NCBI RefSeq assembly: GCF_902813185.1
Contig: NZ_LR778301.1
Coordinates: forward strand, 434,001 to 498,000
Source: Denitratisoma oestradiolicum
Lineage (GTDB): Bacteria > Pseudomonadota > Gammaproteobacteria > Burkholderiales > Rhodocyclaceae
Direction: 5' to 3'
Length of the DNA stretch: 64,000 nucleotides
Part shown: positions 29,003 through 37,742 of the stretch, piece after piece
Position numbering within the stretch: position 1 is the first letter of the stretch
How the letters are laid out: each line of letters begins with the position of its first letter
Made by a program: the position numbers and the translations under genes
The notes under the pieces: model-generated
What the model was told of the DNA's origin: nothing
The model's input: only the letters and a program-made list of their open reading frames with translations
Database searches by the model: none

Positions 29003-29446
29003 TCAACTGGCGGTGGTACGTCCCAGCACACTGATGTCGCCCAGAGTGGCGCGATTGAGCTTGGTGCGATGGCACATGAGCCAGCGCCCATCGACCTTGC
29101 GCCAGGTGTCGTGATAATCCCCCAGGGTGGAGAAGGTCAGATGGGCCTTTTCGCCCAGGCCTTTGTGCATGTCGCTGACGTAGCAGCGGCTCCGGGCTTC
29201 GTCACCCTTCACGTCGATCAACACGTTGCCCAGCAGATGCTGGGTAGGGCCGCAGTCGTCGAGGAAGGTCCGGATGAAGGTCACGATCCTGTCCCTCCCA
29301 GTGACCAGGCCCATGCCCAGGTCGGCCGTGGCATCGGCCAGCAGGATGTCGTCCAGTGCCGCCCAGTCGCGCTCGTCCATGGCCCGTGCCACGCGGACGA
29401 TGGCCCGGTAGATTTCCCGTTCCGCCAGCAAGATTTCCAGGTTCAT
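29003..29446 (-). CDS. NTF2-like (SnoaL-type) protein
   Basis: A 147-residue protein with the N-terminal helix EREIYRAIVRVARAMDERDWAAL, then DDILLADATADLG, a GRDRIVTFIRTFLDDCGPTQHLLGN helix-strand unit and the closing WRKVDGRWLMCHRTKLN strands. The order helix-D/E-A-H/x-strand matches SnoaL-like dehydratase/isomerase folds; a His in TQHLLGN is in the position often used catalytically. AGAGG precedes ATG 29446. It is immediately downstream (15 bases) of the enoate reductase gene, so an isomerase or dehydratase partner for that enzyme is plausible. Confidence 0.78.
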   Translation of the reverse strand: MNLEILLAEREIYRAIVRVARAMDERDWAALDDILLADATADLGMGLVTGRDRIVTFIRTFLDDCGPTQHLLGNVLIDVKGDEARSRCYVSDMHKGLGEKAHLTFSTLGDYHDTWRKVDGRWLMCHRTKLNRATLGDISVLGRTTAS

Positions 29447-29460
29447 GGCGCCTCTTTCCA

Positions 29461-31596
29461 TCACAGGCTGTTCACGATGTCGGCCGCGCCACGGATGGCG
29501 CCCTCGATGTAGCTGACGCCGGTGCAATCGCCAAAGGCATGGACATTGAAGCCTGCGGCCCGGAGCTGGTCGGCCACCACCGGGTTGCCCGTGGCGCCCT
29601 TGGCGACGATCACGTGGTCGGCGGGGATCGCCTGGGCGCCGCCTTCCTTGAGGGTGAAGCGCACGGCATCCTTGTCGATGCGGATGTCCTGGGCACTGGG
29701 GAACAGGCCCACGCCATGCTCCTTGAGTTCCTCCAGCATGCGCATGCGCCGTACCAGCAGCAAGCCGGCGCCGAAACGGGGGGCATCGTCCACCACCGTG
29801 ACGGTGCGGCCCCGCTCCATCAGGAACTCGGCCAGTTCCAGGCCCACCAGCTCACCGCCGATGATGACGATATGCTTGCCCAGGGGCATCCACCAGTGGG
29901 TGGCTCGGCGCAGGAAATCGAGATTGGAAGTCATGCCCGTGACGGCGCCGAGCTTGGTGGCCATTCGCACGGGCAGGCTGACCTTGCGAGCCAGCTCCGG
30001 TGACGACATGCCCAGCACCAGGCGGCGCATGTCGTCACCGCTGAAGACGTGATTCTGCTCGCTGCCGGGGATCGGCGGCATGCTGCGCAGGGCGCCTGTC
30101 GCCACCAGCACCGCGTCGGGTTTCAGGCTTGCCACCAGTTCCGGCGTGGCGCGGGTGTTGAGACGCACCTCCACCTTGGAGGACTCGATGCCCCGGCGCA
30201 GCCAGTTCAGCAGGCGCTGGTTGGGCTCATAGGCTATGGAGGCGAATTGCAGGGTGCCCCCCAGGCGGTCGGTGCCTTCCAGCAGGGTTACCTGATGACC
30301 TTGTTCGTCCAGGCGGCGGGCGGCTTCCATACCGCCGGGGCCGCCGCCGACCACCACGTAGCGCTTGGGTGCCGGCTTGCCGTTCTTTCGCTGGTATTCG
30401 AAGGCGCATTCCGAATTGACGGCGCAGCGCACCGTGTCCTGCAGGTAGATGGCGCTGACGCAGGTGTAGCAGTAGATGCAGGGGCGGATGGTCTCGGGCT
30501 TGCCCTCTGCCAGCTTGCGGGGCAGATGGGGGTCGGCCAGGAGCTTGCGGCCCATGCCGAGGAAGTCGAAGGCCCCGGCGGCGATCTTGGCCTCGCCCAC
30601 TTCCGGCTCCACCCGGCCCGAGGCGATCACCGGGATGGACACGGCCTGCTTGATGCGCTCGGCCGCCGGCAGGTTCCAGCCGGGGATGTGGGGGATGTTG
30701 GACTGGGAGTGGAGCTTGAGCTTGCCGGTGTCGTGATAGGACGAAACGGTGATCGCGTCGGCGCCGGCCTGCTCGGCCATCTGCGCGGCGCGCACCGCAT
30801 CCTCGATCTTGATGCCCGTCTCCACGCCGTACTCCTGGGAGTCCAGCTTGACCATGATGGCGAACCCGGGGCCGGTGCGCTCCCGCACGGCGCGAATGAT
30901 CTCCACGAGCAGGCGGGCGCGATTCTCCAGGGGGCCGCCGTAGTCGTCGGTGCGCTTGTTGGACTTGGGTGACAGGAAGCCTGAGATCAGGTAGCCGTGG
31001 CCGCCGTGAATTTCCACGCCGTCGGCGCCGGCGCGCTTGGCCCGGTCGGCGGCGTCGGCGAACTTGCCGATGATGGTCTGGATGTCCTCCAGGGTCATTT
31101 CCTTGAACTCGGGCTTGGGCCGGGGCTTGGCGTTGGCCATCATCAATTCGAGTTCGGCCGTGGTGAAGACATCGGTCACCATCTGTGTGCCCGCGCCGGG
31201 GAAGGGACCGGGCAGGGAGGGTACCCATACTGGTCGGCCAGCCGCCATGTCTTCCACGCTGACTACCCCGCCGTGGTGAATCTGGATGGTGAACTTGGCG
31301 CCGTGGGCGTGGATCGAATCGGCCACGGCCTTCAGGCCGGGGATGAATCGATCGTCGGAGATGGCGATCTGCCCCGGCTGGTTGCCGCCGTGGGGCCAGG
31401 CCACGCCCGAGACGCCCATGTTCACCAGACCGACGCCACCTTTCGCCTGCTCCTCGTGGTAGGCCCGGAGGCGCTCGGTGCAATAGCCGTCCTCTGCCAG
31501 GTTCACGCCCATGGCGGTGACGATCATGCGGTTCTTCAACTCCATCTGGCCGATGCGGCCCGGGGCCAGCAGGTGGGAATAGGCGTTGGCACTCAT
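29461..31596 (-). CDS. FMN/[4Fe-4S]/FAD enoate reductase (2,4-dienoyl-CoA reductase / BaiCD-BaiH type)
   Basis: A 711-residue three-cofactor protein. Residues 1-360 form the OYE TIM barrel (IQIHHGG, GADGVEIHGGHGYLISGFLSP split around IHGGHGYL, VIASGRVE, GMGRKLLADP). A [4Fe-4S] site follows with Cys373, Cys376, Cys379 and Cys391; the C-x2-C-x2-C spacing resembles trimethylamine dehydrogenase rather than E. coli FadH. The C-terminal half has two nucleotide folds (VVVGGGPGGMEAARRL and IVIIGGELVGLELAEFL) and ends with FGDCTGVSYIEGAIRGA. Relatives reduce dienoyl-CoA, 2-enoates or 3-oxo-4-ene bile acids. AAGGAG precedes the start. Confidence 0.92.
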   Translation of the reverse strand: MSANAYSHLLAPGRIGQMELKNRMIVTAMGVNLAEDGYCTERLRAYHEEQAKGGVGLVNMGVSGVAWPHGGNQPGQIAISDDRFIPGLKAVADSIHAHGAKFTIQIHHGGVVSVEDMAAGRPVWVPSLPGPFPGAGTQMVTDVFTTAELELMMANAKPRPKPEFKEMTLEDIQTIIGKFADAADRAKRAGADGVEIHGGHGYLISGFLSPKSNKRTDDYGGPLENRARLLVEIIRAVRERTGPGFAIMVKLDSQEYGVETGIKIEDAVRAAQMAEQAGADAITVSSYHDTGKLKLHSQSNIPHIPGWNLPAAERIKQAVSIPVIASGRVEPEVGEAKIAAGAFDFLGMGRKLLADPHLPRKLAEGKPETIRPCIYCYTCVSAIYLQDTVRCAVNSECAFEYQRKNGKPAPKRYVVVGGGPGGMEAARRLDEQGHQVTLLEGTDRLGGTLQFASIAYEPNQRLLNWLRRGIESSKVEVRLNTRATPELVASLKPDAVLVATGALRSMPPIPGSEQNHVFSGDDMRRLVLGMSSPELARKVSLPVRMATKLGAVTGMTSNLDFLRRATHWWMPLGKHIVIIGGELVGLELAEFLMERGRTVTVVDDAPRFGAGLLLVRRMRMLEELKEHGVGLFPSAQDIRIDKDAVRFTLKEGGAQAIPADHVIVAKGATGNPVVADQLRAAGFNVHAFGDCTGVSYIEGAIRGAADIVNSL

Positions 31597-31720
31597 GGCG
31601 TCTCCTTTTGTGAATCGTTCGATGCGGCCGCCGCGGGGGGGCGCTTATTCTGGGAAGGGATTTTAGTGGTTATCCGACAGCCAACTTGACTCGATGCGCA
31701 AAGGCGAACAGCCGTCGCCC

Positions 31721-33805
31721 CTACTTCTTCAGGTCTTCCCGGGCCCGCTGCCGCAGGTAATGACGGATGGCATCCACGTCCTCGCGACTGAGGTCGGCAA
31801 AGGGCGGCATGCCGCGCTGGGCCAGCCCGCCTTGGCGCACGATGCCGTCCATCGCCTCCAGCGACAAGGGAATCGGCGAGGCGCGCAGATCCGGCGCGTA
31901 GCCGCCGGCGATGGCATTCATCCCATGGCAGGTCAGGCAATTCAGCGCGAATGCCATCGCGCCATGTTTGGCTTTGGCGGCATCGACGACGAAGGCGGGA
32001 TCGTCGACGGGCGTCGGCCGGGTGTGCTGCGGCGGCCGCGGCAGGGCCCCATTGCCGTCGAGGACAAAGGTCAACAGCCGCCGCGGCTGCTCCCGCCCGA
32101 CCCAGCCGGCCTCCGCCGAGCGCTTGCCATAGACGGTGCTGCCGCCCATCCAGCCGGCGAGGACGGAGACATACTGGCGGCCGTTCATCGTGTAGGTGAT
32201 CGGCGGCGAGAGGGTGCCCACGCCGAGATCCGCCGCCCAGAGCCGCGTGCCGCGCTCAGCGTCGTAGGCGTTGAGCTTGCCGCCGGCATCGCCCTGGAAG
32301 ACCAGCTTGCCCGCGGTGGTGAGTACGCCGCCGGAGTATTCGCCCGGGGTGGGAACGCGCCAGGCCTGTTGTTGCGTGCGCGGATTCCACGCCAGCAGCG
32401 CCGACGTCGGCTCCATCAGTGGGCCGTCGGCGGGCGCGGCGCCGGGAGCCAGCCCCGTGCTGAAAACCATGCCCGGCGGGTGTTTCCAGTGCTTGGTGTC
32501 CACGCCCTGGTCGCTGTAGAAGTCCTCCGACTCGCGCACCGGAATGTAGGCCAGGCCGGTGCCCGGATTGAAGGCCATCGGGTGCCAGCTATGGGCGCCC
32601 TGATTGGCGGGGGAGACGCGGGCGCCGCCCTTCGGATAGCGGGCCGCGAGGTTCTCCACCGGCCGGCCGCTGGCGATATCGATCTTCTCGGCCCAGGTGG
32701 CCTTGACGATCTTCTCGGCAGAGATCAGCTTGCCGTTCTCCCGGTCGATGACGTAGAAAAAGCCGTTCTTCGGCGCGTGCAGCATCACCTTCCTTTGCTT
32801 GCCCTCGATCGTCAGGTCCGCCAGCACCATGTCCATGGCGGAGTTGTAGTCCCAGGTCTCGCCGGGATTGGTCTGGTAGTGCCAGACGTACTCGCCGGTG
32901 TCGGCGTCCAGGGCGACGACGGAGCAGAGGAACAGGTTGTCGCCGCCGCCGGGGCTGCGGATCTTCTGGTTCCAGGGGGCGCCGTTGCCGGTGCCCAGGT
33001 AGATGCGGTTGAACTCCGGATCGTAGGTCATGGCGTTCCAGACGGTGCCGCCACCGCCGTGCTTCCACCACTCGCCGGTCCAGGTCTGGGCGGCCATTGC
33101 CATCGCCTTGTTCTCGAAGCCGTCGGCCGGATTGCCGGGGACGGTGTGAAAGCGCCAGCGCTGCTTGCCGGTCTCGGCGTCGTAGGCGGTGACGTAGCCG
33201 CGAATCGGGCCGTAGTCGGCGCCGCCGTGGCCGATGACCACCAGGCCGTTGAAGACCTTCGGTGCGCCGGTGATGTAGCGGTTGTCGTCCTTGGCGATGG
33301 TCATGGTGCTCCATGCCGGCTTGCCGGTCTTGGCGTCCAGAGCGACCAGCCGCCCGTCCTGGGTGCCGACATAGATCCGTCCTTTCCAGAAGGCCAGGCC
33401 GCGGCTGCCCCAGGCGGTCTTCAGCTTCTGGCCGCCGACTTTCGTGACCTCGGGGTCGTAGCGCCAGAGCAGCTTGCCGCGTCGCGCATCCACCGCATGG
33501 ACGATGCTGTAGCCGGCGGCGAAATAGATCACCCCGTCCACTGCCAGCGGCACGGTGGTGACATTGGGCACGTCGTCCAGTTCCAGGGTCCAGGCCAGGC
33601 CCAGGCGCTGGATGTTGCCGGCATTGATCTGCTTGAGTGGGCTGAAACGCTGCTCGTCGAAGGTGCGGCCGTAGCCGGCCCAGTTGGCGCCGCTGGGCTC
33701 GCGTGTTAGCAGGGTGTTGTCGACGACGGTGGCGGCGAAGGCGCAGGCGCTGGCGAACGTTGCCAGCAGCCACGGCAGGAGTCTGGAAGAGGGGAATATG
33801 CGCAT
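31721..33805 (-). CDS. PQQ-dependent quinohaemoprotein dehydrogenase with C-terminal cytochrome c
   Basis: A 694-residue periplasmic enzyme: signal peptide (cleavage after about residue 25), an eight-bladed PQQ propeller (repeated tryptophan-docking motifs such as AYDAETGKQRWRFHT, ALDADTGEYVWHYQT) and a C-terminal haem domain with CLTCH at 623-627 and a likely Met ligand in RGMPPF. WDYNSAMDM matches the catalytic-Asp segment of methanol/ethanol-type enzymes. The vicinal Cys-Cys over PQQ is absent (Lys129-Thr130 at the aligned place). ATG 33805 begins the signal peptide; the open frame extends further upstream without coding character. Electrons would pass to the respiratory chain via cytochrome c. 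Confidence 0.92.
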   Translation of the reverse strand: MRIFPSSRLLPWLLATFASACAFAATVVDNTLLTREPSGANWAGYGRTFDEQRFSPLKQINAGNIQRLGLAWTLELDDVPNVTTVPLAVDGVIYFAAGYSIVHAVDARRGKLLWRYDPEVTKVGGQKLKTAWGSRGLAFWKGRIYVGTQDGRLVALDAKTGKPAWSTMTIAKDDNRYITGAPKVFNGLVVIGHGGADYGPIRGYVTAYDAETGKQRWRFHTVPGNPADGFENKAMAMAAQTWTGEWWKHGGGGTVWNAMTYDPEFNRIYLGTGNGAPWNQKIRSPGGGDNLFLCSVVALDADTGEYVWHYQTNPGETWDYNSAMDMVLADLTIEGKQRKVMLHAPKNGFFYVIDRENGKLISAEKIVKATWAEKIDIASGRPVENLAARYPKGGARVSPANQGAHSWHPMAFNPGTGLAYIPVRESEDFYSDQGVDTKHWKHPPGMVFSTGLAPGAAPADGPLMEPTSALLAWNPRTQQQAWRVPTPGEYSGGVLTTAGKLVFQGDAGGKLNAYDAERGTRLWAADLGVGTLSPPITYTMNGRQYVSVLAGWMGGSTVYGKRSAEAGWVGREQPRRLLTFVLDGNGALPRPPQHTRPTPVDDPAFVVDAAKAKHGAMAFALNCLTCHGMNAIAGGYAPDLRASPIPLSLEAMDGIVRQGGLAQRGMPPFADLSREDVDAIRHYLRQRAREDLKK

Positions 33806-33849
33806 CGTTCTGGTGGTGCGGGAGAAAGGGGGTGGCAAGGGAACTGCGT

Positions 33850-34341
33850 TCAGCGCAGGAAACGGAACGAGGCATCCGTCGTGTCCCGCCGCGACTCGAC
33901 GGATTTCTGGGGAGCCGGCAGGGCAATCTCCGACTGGGTGTCGATGACGTGCTCCCGCTCGACAATCAGCCAGCGGCCGTTCTGTTTCGACCAGCGATCC
34001 AGATAGCGGCCGCGGCACTGGATCTCCACGCCGTCCGATTGGCGCTGCTGCTGCAACACCACCGTGACGTAGGCTTCGCTGATGGCGCTTTCCCCATCGA
34101 GTTCGATCAATACGTTGGTGATCTGGTGGGAATGGGATTCCATGGCGCGGTGAGCCTCCCAGACCCAGTCGATGAAGCCATGGCCCGTACCCTGGAAGAT
34201 GCCGTAATACTGGGCAGTGGCCTCGGCCGCGAATACGCCATAGGCCATTTCCTTGTCCATGCGGTCGAGGCTTCGGCAATAGCGGGAAAGCACATCGCGG
34301 ATGGCGGATTTTTCGAACAGTTCAAGCGTGGATGCATCCAT
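33850..34341 (-). CDS. NTF2-like (SnoaL-type) protein
   Basis: A 163-residue protein with ELFEKSAIRDVLSRYCRSLDRMDKE at the N-terminus, a pattern shared by many SnoaL_4-type proteins of steroid and aromatic catabolism, then HQITNVLIELDG with the typical His-Gln-x-x-N-V strand and the closing RYLDRWSKQNGRWLIVEREHV. The R-Y-C/x-x-x-D-x-x-D element near residue 24 is often catalytic in this group. GGAGG stands before ATG 34341. It lies 44 bases upstream of the PQQ dehydrogenase on the same strand and downstream of the EthD-like gene. Confidence 0.8.
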   Translation of the reverse strand: MDASTLELFEKSAIRDVLSRYCRSLDRMDKEMAYGVFAAEATAQYYGIFQGTGHGFIDWVWEAHRAMESHSHQITNVLIELDGESAISEAYVTVVLQQQRQSDGVEIQCRGRYLDRWSKQNGRWLIVEREHVIDTQSEIALPAPQKSVESRRDTTDASFRFLR

Positions 34342-34470
34342 GGAATTTCCTCCGGAATGGCCCGTCACTCCTAACGGGATGGGCTCGAATGTTTTTTGTA
34401 AAGGCGCGGCATTCCTGGGATCAGCAGGCAGACCGGACTGCATCATCTGGAATGCGAACTTCAGCCGGGC

Positions 34471-35121
34471 CTATCCGGCCTTGGGCTTATAACGGGCCGC
34501 GAGTTCCTCGGGCGTGGTTTCGCAAACCTCCGTCAGCAAGGACAGCTCGAGCTTCATTCCCTTGGGGACGGCAGGCAGGACGATTGCATCGCCCCCATCC
34601 TTGAGCCACAGGCTCAGGATCGCGGCATAGGGGAAGCCGCCATAGCCGCTCACCTGCTGCTGGACCATGTCCAGACTGACGCGAGCGACGCGAGGCTGGG
34701 AAGCCAGATCGGCGCCCCAGGCCGTGACATCCTCTTGCAGGGTCGGCCCGGACGCCCCGAGCAGCAGCATTTGCCGACGCGTGCCGGGGGCGGCGACGCC
34801 GATCGGCGGCCCGCTGAGTACTTGTTCCTCGACACGGGCGGAGCGAATCCGGCCCTGGTTCATGAAGCGGCGCTCATCGACATCCAGGATCGCACGGACT
34901 TCACCGGAGTTCAGTGCCGCCACATCGACGCGATCGTCGATATAGCTCTCCATGACGACGTCAAAATCAATATCGGCCGACGAGGCCAAGATGTGATTTC
35001 GCAGATATTTCCGGAACGGGAAATAGGTCATGCCGAGAGGCGCATGGGAATTCTCGTAGTAGTCGCGGAAGTCCTGCCGCATCGTCCCTTCTCGGCGGGT
35101 CAAAAGAGTCAATCCCTTCAT
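34471..35121 (-). CDS. EthD-like dimeric alpha-beta barrel protein
   Basis: A 216-residue protein starting MKGLTLLTRREGTMRQDFRDYYENSHAPLG, which matches the EthD pattern (strand, then F-x-x-Y-Y-x-x-x-H-A-P-L). A second half at about 105-200 repeats the strand-helix order loosely. Function is unknown; such proteins are found beside degradative enzymes. GAGGAGAAACAAG precedes ATG 35121. It lies between the NTF2-like gene and a truncated gene fragment, in the minus-strand run from the molybdopterin enzyme. Confidence 0.7.
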   Translation of the reverse strand: MKGLTLLTRREGTMRQDFRDYYENSHAPLGMTYFPFRKYLRNHILASSADIDFDVVMESYIDDRVDVAALNSGEVRAILDVDERRFMNQGRIRSARVEEQVLSGPPIGVAAPGTRRQMLLLGASGPTLQEDVTAWGADLASQPRVARVSLDMVQQQVSGYGGFPYAAILSLWLKDGGDAIVLPAVPKGMKLELSLLTEVCETTPEELAARYKPKAG

Positions 35122-35174
35122 CTTGTTTCTCCTCAAATCGATCCGGGTGGGCCCGGTGTTGTTGTTCTAGAGTT

Positions 35175-35294
35175 CTAGACTGTCCTTGCGTCAGGCCGGG
35201 TTCTCGCCCGTTCGTCCCGCACCGGGCGTTCGCTGCGATGCTCCACCATATAGGCGTAGAGCTCGGGTGTCAGGGCCGTGTATTTGTCGCTCAT
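35175..35294 (-). pseudogene. N-terminal fragment resembling class I SAM-dependent O-methyltransferases
   Basis: Only 39 codons (MSDKYTALTPELYAYMVEHR then a non-conserved tail and TAG). The opening resembles the N-terminus of bacterial caffeoyl-CoA-type O-methyltransferases, where the SAM-binding domain should follow; here it is absent and no continuation was seen in other frames before the EthD-like gene at 35121. I read it as a deletion remnant; a genuine small protein is the alternative. Resemblance is from memory of the family. Confidence 0.45.
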
Positions 35295-35322
35295 GGCAAG
35301 CCTTGCAAGGCTGAGGGCCGCT

Positions 35323-37548
35323 TCAGATCGGCAGCACCCGGCAAATGTGGCCGCGCAGATTGGCATCTCCCGCAAAGCTCAGGCTCTCGGGGCTGTCGGG
35401 GATCAGCATGTTGAAGTTCGACTCCCACACCCCGGAAAGATTTGGCTCGTTGGCTTCCTGTTCCGGGTACCACCAGCAGCTGTCGGCATGAACCACTTGC
35501 GGGTGCAGGGCATCGTCGTATCGGGATATCTGGCGCACGCGGCCCATGGGTGTCTCCACATACACCGGCGCGCCATCGGCAATGCCCAGGTCTCGCGCCG
35601 TGTCCGGGTGGATCGACAGGAAGGCGTAGGGATGCTGCTTGCGCATCTGCTCCAGCTGGCGCTGCTGGGAGCGGTAGTACCACTTGGTGGCGGCACCGGC
35701 GGTCACTACCAGAGGGTATTCCTTGAACAGCTCTGGCTGGCTGATTGGGCTCCAGACGGGTTCTTCATACTGGGGCATGGCCGGGTAACCCAGGCGCTGC
35801 ATCAGGCCGGAGGCCAGTTCCACCTTTCCGGAAAGGGTGGCAAAGCCGCGCTGCTCGTAGCGCTTCCCATCGCTGGGCGTCGGGAACAGGGCGGCCATCG
35901 GTCGGGCGGCCAGTTCGCTGAAGCTCAGGCGCGATGGCTCCAGCAGGCGGTCGAACCAGCCCTCCAGCGTGTCGGGCCAGTAGCCCTGCTGTCCCAGGCG
36001 GTTGCCCAGGTCCTTCCAGAGTTCGTAGTCGTCATGCCGTTCGTGGGTGGGTGGGATCGTGCGCTCGGCGGCGGTGAACCAGTTGCCGAAGCCCCACATG
36101 CCACCCGCGGCACCGAGGTTGGGCCGCTCCAGACCGTCGGTGGCGGGCAGCACATAGTCCGCCAGTTGGGCGCCGGGCGTCATCCAGTGGTCCATCACCA
36201 CATGCAGATCCAGCTTGTCGCTGGCCAACGCCTCATGCACCCGCTTCGCATTCGCCAGTGCCACCAGGGAGTTGGTGCCCTGGGTGATCACCGCCTTGAT
36301 CGGATAGGGGTCCTGCTCCAGGATGGCCGAGCAAAGGGTGGTGGACGAGGTGCACATCTGGTAGAAGGCGGCGCCCACGCCCAGCGGATGGACCTTGGCC
36401 ATGGCTTCCCGGGAGGCCTGCATGCCCCGTACCGAGGCGATGGGCCAGAGATGGGCGTTGATGTTGTCCCGGGTGCGCAGGGGATGGGAGATCAGCTTGT
36501 CCCAGTACATTTCCTCGCGGAAACGGGCGTGCTCGGGCTGTTCTTCGAACAGGTCCCCGCCCGGGACATCCAGGTTGCCGGTGATGGCACGCAGATAGGC
36601 CTTGCCGAAGACAGTGGCGTTGGAGGCCCGGCCCTGATGGACGGTGCCCAATCCGAAAGTGATGATGCCCGGCTTGTGGGTGGCATAGGTGCGCGCCACT
36701 TCGAGGATCTGCTCCACCGACAGCCAGGTGATCTCCGCCACCTTCTCGGGGGTGAAGGGCGCCACCAGTTCCTTCAGTTCCTCGAAACCGAGACACCAGT
36801 CTTCGACGAATTCCTTGTCGTAGAGACCCTCGCTGATGATGATGTGGATCATGCCGTAGGCCAGGGCGCCGTCGGACCCGGGCCGTGGCTGCAACCAGAG
36901 GTCAGCCAGCTGTGCCGTCTCGGAACGGCGCGGGTCGATGACGATGATCTTGGTGCCAGAGGCACGGGCTTCCTTGATCAGTTTCGCCGCACCGACGCCC
37001 TGGGGAACCGGCGGGTTGTAGCCCCAGAAGATCGCGCACTTGGTGACACCAGGGGTCGGCCGGCCGGCAGGGGAGCCAATCTCGCCATAGGTGGCCCACT
37101 GGGCGTTGTACTCGGCGGAGCCGCAGGTCTTGCCCAGGTGCATGATGTTGGGCGTGCCGAACAGGCTGCTCCAGCGCCAGCAGGCGGCGTCCCCCGGACC
37201 CTTGTAGGAGCCGCCCAGGGTCTGCACCGCCTCGGGGCCGTACTGGTCGCGGATCGCGGCCAGCCTGGCGGCGATTTCGTCCATCGCCTGGTCCCAGCTG
37301 ATGCGCTGCCATTGGCCTGCGCCGCGTTTGCCCACCCGCTTCATGGGGAAATTGATGCGGTCCGGATGATTGTGATAGGCCAGGGACTGGCCCGCCCGCG
37401 GGCAATCGGCGGGCATGCTGGACTTGTGGTCGGCCTTGACCTTGATGACCACGCCGTCCTTGACATGAGATTTCGTCAGACAGCCAATCCCGCAGACGGG
37501 GCAGGTACCGCGCTTGGCGGCGACATCTACTGGCTCATTCATTTGCAT
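35323..37548 (-). CDS. Molybdopterin-dependent oxidoreductase, DMSO reductase family
   Basis: A 741-residue bis-MGD enzyme without a Tat signal, hence cytoplasmic. An N-terminal [4Fe-4S] site uses Cys16, Cys19, Cys23 and Cys49. MGD-binding motifs include IFWGYNPPVPQG, VIDPRRSETAQLADLWLQPRPGSD (key PRRSETA and RPGSDGAL) and FGLGTVHQGRASN; the likely Mo ligand is Cys142 in GKTCGSAEY. The C-terminal MopB domain starts near HPDTARDLGIADGAPVYV. Size and single-subunit context recall acetylene-hydratase/transhydroxylase-like members, though the acidic residue after the second Fe-S Cys of acetylene hydratase is Gly here. AAGGAG precedes ATG 37548. No electron-transfer subunit is adjacent. Confidence 0.9.
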   Translation of the reverse strand: MQMNEPVDVAAKRGTCPVCGIGCLTKSHVKDGVVIKVKADHKSSMPADCPRAGQSLAYHNHPDRINFPMKRVGKRGAGQWQRISWDQAMDEIAARLAAIRDQYGPEAVQTLGGSYKGPGDAACWRWSSLFGTPNIMHLGKTCGSAEYNAQWATYGEIGSPAGRPTPGVTKCAIFWGYNPPVPQGVGAAKLIKEARASGTKIIVIDPRRSETAQLADLWLQPRPGSDGALAYGMIHIIISEGLYDKEFVEDWCLGFEELKELVAPFTPEKVAEITWLSVEQILEVARTYATHKPGIITFGLGTVHQGRASNATVFGKAYLRAITGNLDVPGGDLFEEQPEHARFREEMYWDKLISHPLRTRDNINAHLWPIASVRGMQASREAMAKVHPLGVGAAFYQMCTSSTTLCSAILEQDPYPIKAVITQGTNSLVALANAKRVHEALASDKLDLHVVMDHWMTPGAQLADYVLPATDGLERPNLGAAGGMWGFGNWFTAAERTIPPTHERHDDYELWKDLGNRLGQQGYWPDTLEGWFDRLLEPSRLSFSELAARPMAALFPTPSDGKRYEQRGFATLSGKVELASGLMQRLGYPAMPQYEEPVWSPISQPELFKEYPLVVTAGAATKWYYRSQQRQLEQMRKQHPYAFLSIHPDTARDLGIADGAPVYVETPMGRVRQISRYDDALHPQVVHADSCWWYPEQEANEPNLSGVWESNFNMLIPDSPESLSFAGDANLRGHICRVLPI

Positions 37549-37742
37549 GGAGTTCTCCTTGAGATCAAATGTGCCACTGCTTTTGCTCAAAAAGCAGCCC
37601 GGTTTCTATTAAAATAGTATCATTAAAACCTTGAGATTGAGAGTTTGTGTTTTGCCAGCGGCGGGCTCCTCGCCTTACACGGCAGCGCCACGGCAACTGC
37701 ACAGTCCGAACCTCACTATCCTTGCCACGAAGGAGAAGCACC

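Noticed and set aside
31694..33709. About 670-codon open frame antisense to the PQQ dehydrogenase
   Set aside because: Low-complexity Ala/Gly/Val/Arg sequence mirroring the codon bias of the real gene; no motif or start signal.
33806..34279. In-frame upstream extension of the PQQ dehydrogenase
   Set aside because: The extension lacks coding character, covers the real NTF2-like gene in another frame, and would bury the signal peptide.
35278..37617. About 780-codon open frame antisense to the molybdopterin enzyme
   Set aside because: Shadow frame; the minus strand has clear Fe-S and MGD motifs and a good Shine-Dalgarno.
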